Shown here piece after piece: positions 61,302-64,000 of a stretch of DNA of 64,000 nucleotides. The notes beneath the pieces are model-generated. The model saw only the letters and a program-made list of their open reading frames with translations, was not told where the DNA came from and did no database searches. The stretch spans positions 124,001-188,000 of the forward strand of contig JAEZZO010000068.1 in NCBI GenBank assembly GCA_023418475.1, given 5' to 3'. The translations under genes were made by a program, and so were the position numbers. Source of the stretch: Bacillota bacterium (lineage in GTDB: Bacteria; Bacillota; Clostridia; Lachnospirales; Lachnospiraceae). Numbering within the stretch: the first letter of the stretch is position 1; every line of letters begins with the position of its first letter.

Positions 61302-62363
61302 ATGCTGGCTTTATGTATGATCGTTAAGAATGAAGAATGTAATCTGAAAAGCTGCTTAACAAAAGCAGCAGCTTTTGTGGATGAAATAATTATCGTGGAT
61401 ACAGGCTCTACGGATAGTACGAAGAAAATCGCAACCGAGTTTACAGATAAGATCTATGATTTTAAATGGTGTAAGGATTTTTCAAAGGCCAGAAATTATT
61501 CAGTATCAAAGGCTGCTATGGAATGGATACTGGTATTGGATGCAGATGAATTTATTACGGATTGGTCTGAGGAAGAGGTAGATGCATTTATAAATAATTC
61601 TATGAATGATCATAAGGTCGGAAGAATCAAAATAATCAGTACAACAGACGAAGCTTCTGCCGGAGAGAAAAGATCCACTGAGAGGGTAAGCAGAATTTTT
61701 AATCGAAAGTATTTTCAATATGAGGGAATAATTCATGAACAGCTCGTATCTTTGAAGAAAGTGTCCTATGAGACAGTTTCTCTTGGTATAACAGTAGATC
61801 ATATAGGTTACACGAGGGAAGCGTTAAACAGGAAGGATAAGCTAAAGAGAAATATAGATTTATTGGAAGAAGCAATAAATTACGATACAGAAGACCCGTA
61901 TCTTTATTATCAGGCAGGGAAAGCCTATTATACACGAAATGATTATAAAACCTCTGTATCCTATTTCGAAAAGGCATTAGTACTTCCTCTGGATTATCGA
62001 TTGGAATATGTGGAGGATTTGGTAGAAACCTACGGATATGCATTGATTAATAATGGAAATTACCCCGAGGCCCTGTTACTGGAAAACTGTTCTGAGGTGT
62101 ATACAAACTCTTCTGATTTTCATTTCCTTATGGGACTAATCTATATGAACAATGGCAGATATGCACAGGCGATCGAGAACTTTTTGAAGTGTACAGGCTA
62201 CTTGGAAAGTAAAGTGGAAGGAATCACTTCGTATAGAGCCTATTACAATATTGGTGTAATTTATGAGGTCTTGGGCTTTATAAATAGAGCAATCGAATAT
62301 TATACCAGATGCGAAGATTATGAGGCGGCAAAGGAAAGATTAAAGGTCTTACAGAGTAACTGA
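61302..62363 (+). CDS. GT2 glycosyltransferase with TPR repeats
   Basis: This 353-residue cytoplasmic protein has an N-terminal GT-A domain: MIVKNEECNLKSCL, VDTGSTDSTK, and LDADEF, the DxD-type metal site (near residue 79). From about 190 there are three or four TPR units, for example DPYLYYQAGKAYYTRNDYKT and YYNIGVIYEVLGFINRAIEY. Such GT2-TPR proteins next to flagellin often add sugars to Ser/Thr of the filament. No ribosome site is strong before the ATG at 61302. It lies behind the flagellin terminator, with no other sugar genes nearby, so the role is inferred from position. Confidence 0.82.
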   Translation: MLALCMIVKNEECNLKSCLTKAAAFVDEIIIVDTGSTDSTKKIATEFTDKIYDFKWCKDFSKARNYSVSKAAMEWILVLDADEFITDWSEEEVDAFINNSMNDHKVGRIKIISTTDEASAGEKRSTERVSRIFNRKYFQYEGIIHEQLVSLKKVSYETVSLGITVDHIGYTREALNRKDKLKRNIDLLEEAINYDTEDPYLYYQAGKAYYTRNDYKTSVSYFEKALVLPLDYRLEYVEDLVETYGYALINNGNYPEALLLENCSEVYTNSSDFHFLMGLIYMNNGRYAQAIENFLKCTGYLESKVEGITSYRAYYNIGVIYEVLGFINRAIEYYTRCEDYEAAKERLKVLQSN

Positions 62364-62416
62364 AGATAGGGACGTATCATAAACGATAGCTAGAAGATAA
62401 AGGAGGTTTAACTTAC

Positions 62417-62596
62417 ATGGATATAGCAGCATTGTCAACGGCAATGAGCCAGTCAAAGGCACAGGAAGCAGCCGGTATAGCAGTAATGAAGATGGCTATG
62501 GATAACGGTGAAGAAAACGCGCAGCAGATGACAGAAATGATGAAAAACATTTCCTTAGATCCTAATCTGGGCAACAATGTGGATATTAGAATATAA
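62417..62596 (+). CDS. YjfB family putative motility protein
   Basis: This 59-residue protein (MDIAALSTAMSQSKAQEAAG, then IAVMKMAMDNGEENAQQMTE) matches the YjfB family, small proteins whose genes in Firmicutes are often under sigma-D. AAAGGAGG lies upstream of the ATG. It overlaps the alternative start of the next gene. The molecular role is not known. Confidence 0.75.
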   Translation: MDIAALSTAMSQSKAQEAAGIAVMKMAMDNGEENAQQMTEMMKNISLDPNLGNNVDIRI

Positions 62597-62600
62597 TCGA

Positions 62601-62861
62601 ATGGATGAAAAGGAACAGAAAAAGCAGGAATTGGAATTGGAGCTTCAATGGGTAAAATATCGCTTGATGATATTAGAAACGATTGAAGAGAAGTTGCAGC
62701 AAATGAGGCTTCTGGCGGAACAGGTGATGCAGAGTGACCTTACGAAAGAGGAGATGGAAGTACAGAATGAAATCTTCAACGATCTTGCTGTGCAGGTTAG
62801 AGAACTGGATAAGGAAAGCAGAAAAATAGTCAGATGGGAAGTCAATGATGATCTTAAGTGA
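62601..62861 (+). CDS. Small coiled-coil protein of unknown function
   Basis: This 86-residue protein is nearly all charged helix (KEQKKQELELELQWVKYRL then LETIEEKLQQMRLLAEQVM). An upstream GTG at 62577 would overlap yjfB; neither start has a good ribosome site. It closes the flagellar transcript before a long terminator and could be a motility-associated chaperone-like protein. I do not recognise a family. Confidence 0.6.
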   Translation: MDEKEQKKQELELELQWVKYRLMILETIEEKLQQMRLLAEQVMQSDLTKEEMEVQNEIFNDLAVQVRELDKESRKIVRWEVNDDLK

Positions 62862-62940
62862 TACTTTCTCATAGTAGTATCTAATTTTTCATGTGTATAT
62901 TAGTTAATGAATATGAAATTATTCAACGTAATCTTAAAAA

Positions 62941-62996
62941 AACATCTTTTTAGTGAGAATTTTTATTGAAAACTTCTCATTAAAAAGATGGTTTTA
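62941..62996 (+). terminator. Long terminator hairpin at the end of the flagellar cluster
   Basis: CATCTTTTTAGTGAGAA at 62943-62959 pairs with TTCTCATTAAAAAGATG at 62974-62990 over 17 bases with one G-U pair, followed by GTTTTAT. It is likely bidirectional and also lies downstream of the minus-strand remnant at 63001-63260. Confidence 0.8.
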
Positions 62997-63000
62997 TAAT

Positions 63001-63260
63001 CTATGCAATTTCGTCTATTCATTTATTGAGCTTTCTGATTTCATTTTTCAAAGTGTACATACGGAGCAGTAACTACTCTATTTCATTTTCTATCTCTAAT
63101 GCTTTACTTTATCAAGTTTGCCGGTCATGTCAAGATTTCTTCCACTAATAATTAATATTTTGATTGATTTCGTTCTCCAGAGTTATAGATTATCCCTTAC
63201 CTGTAACTTGACGCTCTGCATATCTGTATAGATAGCCTCAATTATCTCGCTGTCAGTCAT
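63001..63260 (-). pseudogene. Decayed small coiled-coil protein gene
   Basis: On the minus strand AAAGGAG precedes an ATG at 63260 that reads MTDSEIIEAIYTDMQSVKLQ and stops after 22 codons. Continuing through other frames gives LENEINQNI, then TGKLDKV, KALEIENEIE, RMYTLKNEIRKLNK and IDEIA with a stop at 63001-63003. This order (target-length helix, ENEI, KLDxV, E-x-E, RxxxLxxEIRKL) is that of short coiled-coil proteins common in Lachnospiraceae, with at least three frameshifts or stops. Function of the intact family is unknown. Confidence 0.65.
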
Positions 63261-63416
63261 AACTTATACTCCTTTTGCATATGGAATAGTCCATTCTACT
63301 TCTATGATGAGCTATTGATTAAACGTGTTAATGAATAGATAGAATAATTAGTTCAAGTCCCCTGTATCCAGATCTCATATATTGATATAGTATAGTTTAA
63401 TCATATAGGGAAGTAT

Positions 63417-63611
63417 ATGAATGAAGTAAAATATACATATCCAGTATCAATACAAAATTTTTATCGACATTTAGGTAACAGTCCTATTAAAATAATGTTT
63501 TACCATTCTCCACTTCATATGCTCGGATTATGTAGAATTAAGAAGAAAGATATAAGCTTAAATTTACAGAAAAATATCTATCCCAGCTAAAATTGTGTTA
63601 TAATTAAGTGA
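63417..63611 (+). CDS. Small open reading frame, doubtful
   Basis: A 64-codon frame starts with ATG behind a weak AGGGAAG and reads MNEVKYTYPVSIQNFYRHLG, then a basic and Tyr/Leu-rich end. I recognise no family, and it sits in decayed DNA, so it may be a fragment or chance. Confidence 0.25.
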
Positions 63612-63852
63612 AGTACTTACGTAATTCTTATTAAAACCCTGGAATAAGACTGTTTTTATGTTTTAAAGAAAAAGTAAAGGGACACTAAATTTAATTTGTG
63701 CGATGCCGATATAAGATATTGTAGACTATACTTCTGCTTAAAGGGTGGTTATACTAGATATTTTATCAATAGAATAAAGATCCTGCAATCTGCTGCAAAG
63801 GAGTGCTTAAGAAACGCGCGATCAAGGATAAAAATACATAGGAGGTATTTGA

Positions 63853-64000
63853 ATGAAACGAAGAGGATTGTTTTTATTGACGTTACTTATGCTTGTTATG
63901 GCGGGAATGACTTGTATTCCGGAGCATAAGGCATATGCTGCAACTGGACCGGCATATGTATATTCGGTGGAGTATTATGATGAGAATATCATTGTATATA
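63853..64000 (+). CDS. N-terminus of a secreted protein, cut by the window end
   Basis: AGGAGG lies seven bases before an ATG that begins MKRRGLFLLTLLMLVMAGMT, a signal peptide with basic start and hydrophobic core, with likely cleavage at AYAAT near residue 30. Nineteen more residues follow (YVYSVEYYDENIIVY) before the window ends in open frame. The mature protein is exported; what it does cannot be told from this much. Confidence 0.75.
   Translation, partial: MKRRGLFLLTLLMLVMAGMTCIPEHKAYAATGPAYVYSVEYYDENIIVY

Noticed and set aside
63696..63929. A 77-codon frame overlapping the last gene
   Set aside because: Starts without a ribosome site and runs out of frame into the well-supported secreted-protein start at 63853.
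1..64000. tRNA, rRNA, prophage and insertion sequence genes
   Set aside because: I saw no cloverleaf ending in CCA, rRNA stretch, transposase, capsid or integrase reading frame; a tRNA or IS search could still find something faint.

Overview
The window looks like chromosomal DNA from an anaerobic, motile, low-GC Firmicute, most likely a Lachnospiraceae (Clostridium cluster XIVa) relative of the plant-polysaccharide degraders Lachnoclostridium and Anaerocolumna. The reasons are AT-rich DNA with strong AGGAGG ribosome sites, glycosidases plus carbohydrate ABC transporters under LacI regulators, a Firmicute-type CpsB/CpsC/CpsD tyrosine phosphorylation module, a lone rplM-rpsI operon, and a flagellar late-gene cluster of the flgM-flgN-flgK-flgL-fliW-csrA-flaG-fliD-fliS-flagellin type. 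This placement is inference; no rRNA or tRNA gene is present to test it.

Layout. 1-16 kb: a carbohydrate region. A LacI regulator, a small lipoprotein and a GH127 beta-L-arabinofuranosidase come first. A decayed PadR gene and a divergent lysA/lysR pair follow. Next is an operon of a second LacI regulator, a sugar-binding lipoprotein, a permease with an extra extracellular beta-propeller, a second permease and a GH78 alpha-L-rhamnosidase. Arabinose- and rhamnose-containing pectin fragments are the likely substrates. The operon has no ATPase; an MsmK/UgpC-type ATPase at 43.7 kb probably powers it. 16-26 kb: a MATE exporter, a cation/proton antiporter, a minus-strand ABC-2 exporter operon ending in a MalT-like LuxR regulator, and an unusual carbamate kinase. 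25.6-34 kb: a tiny Cys/Gly-rich protein, a VanZ-like protein, a Big_2 surface protein, then a six-gene operon (putative sortase substrate, class D sortase, membrane protein, CpsB, CpsC, CpsD). 33.7-36 kb: rplM-rpsI and then a scar of decayed DNA with a DUF488 pseudogene. 36-47.7 kb: a YkgJ protein, an ABC-2 exporter with a double-HTH MerR regulator, an MFS transporter, an SDR reductase, an LCP-like protein, YitT, the shared sugar ATPase with a CdaR-like regulator, and a C-terminal processing protease. 47.9-62.9 kb: the flagellar late-gene cluster with three sigma-D-type promoters, two flgK paralogues, a very large flagellin and a TPR glycosyltransferase. 62.9-64 kb: decayed DNA and the start of a secreted protein.

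Working together: the flagellar block encodes the late checkpoint (FlgM), the chaperones (FlgN, FliS, a second FlgN/FliT-like protein), the hook-filament junction, the cap and the filament. FliW-CsrA sits beside it, and the flagellin leader carries a hairpin with GGA in its loop plus a GGA in the Shine-Dalgarno, as expected of a CsrA target. The most unusual items are the propeller-permease fusion, a dispersed structured repeat present in three same-strand copies (10.2, 44.8 and 57.9 kb), the sortase-tyrosine kinase operon without glycosyltransferases, and a promoter-to-terminator unit at 220-372 with no convincing ORF.
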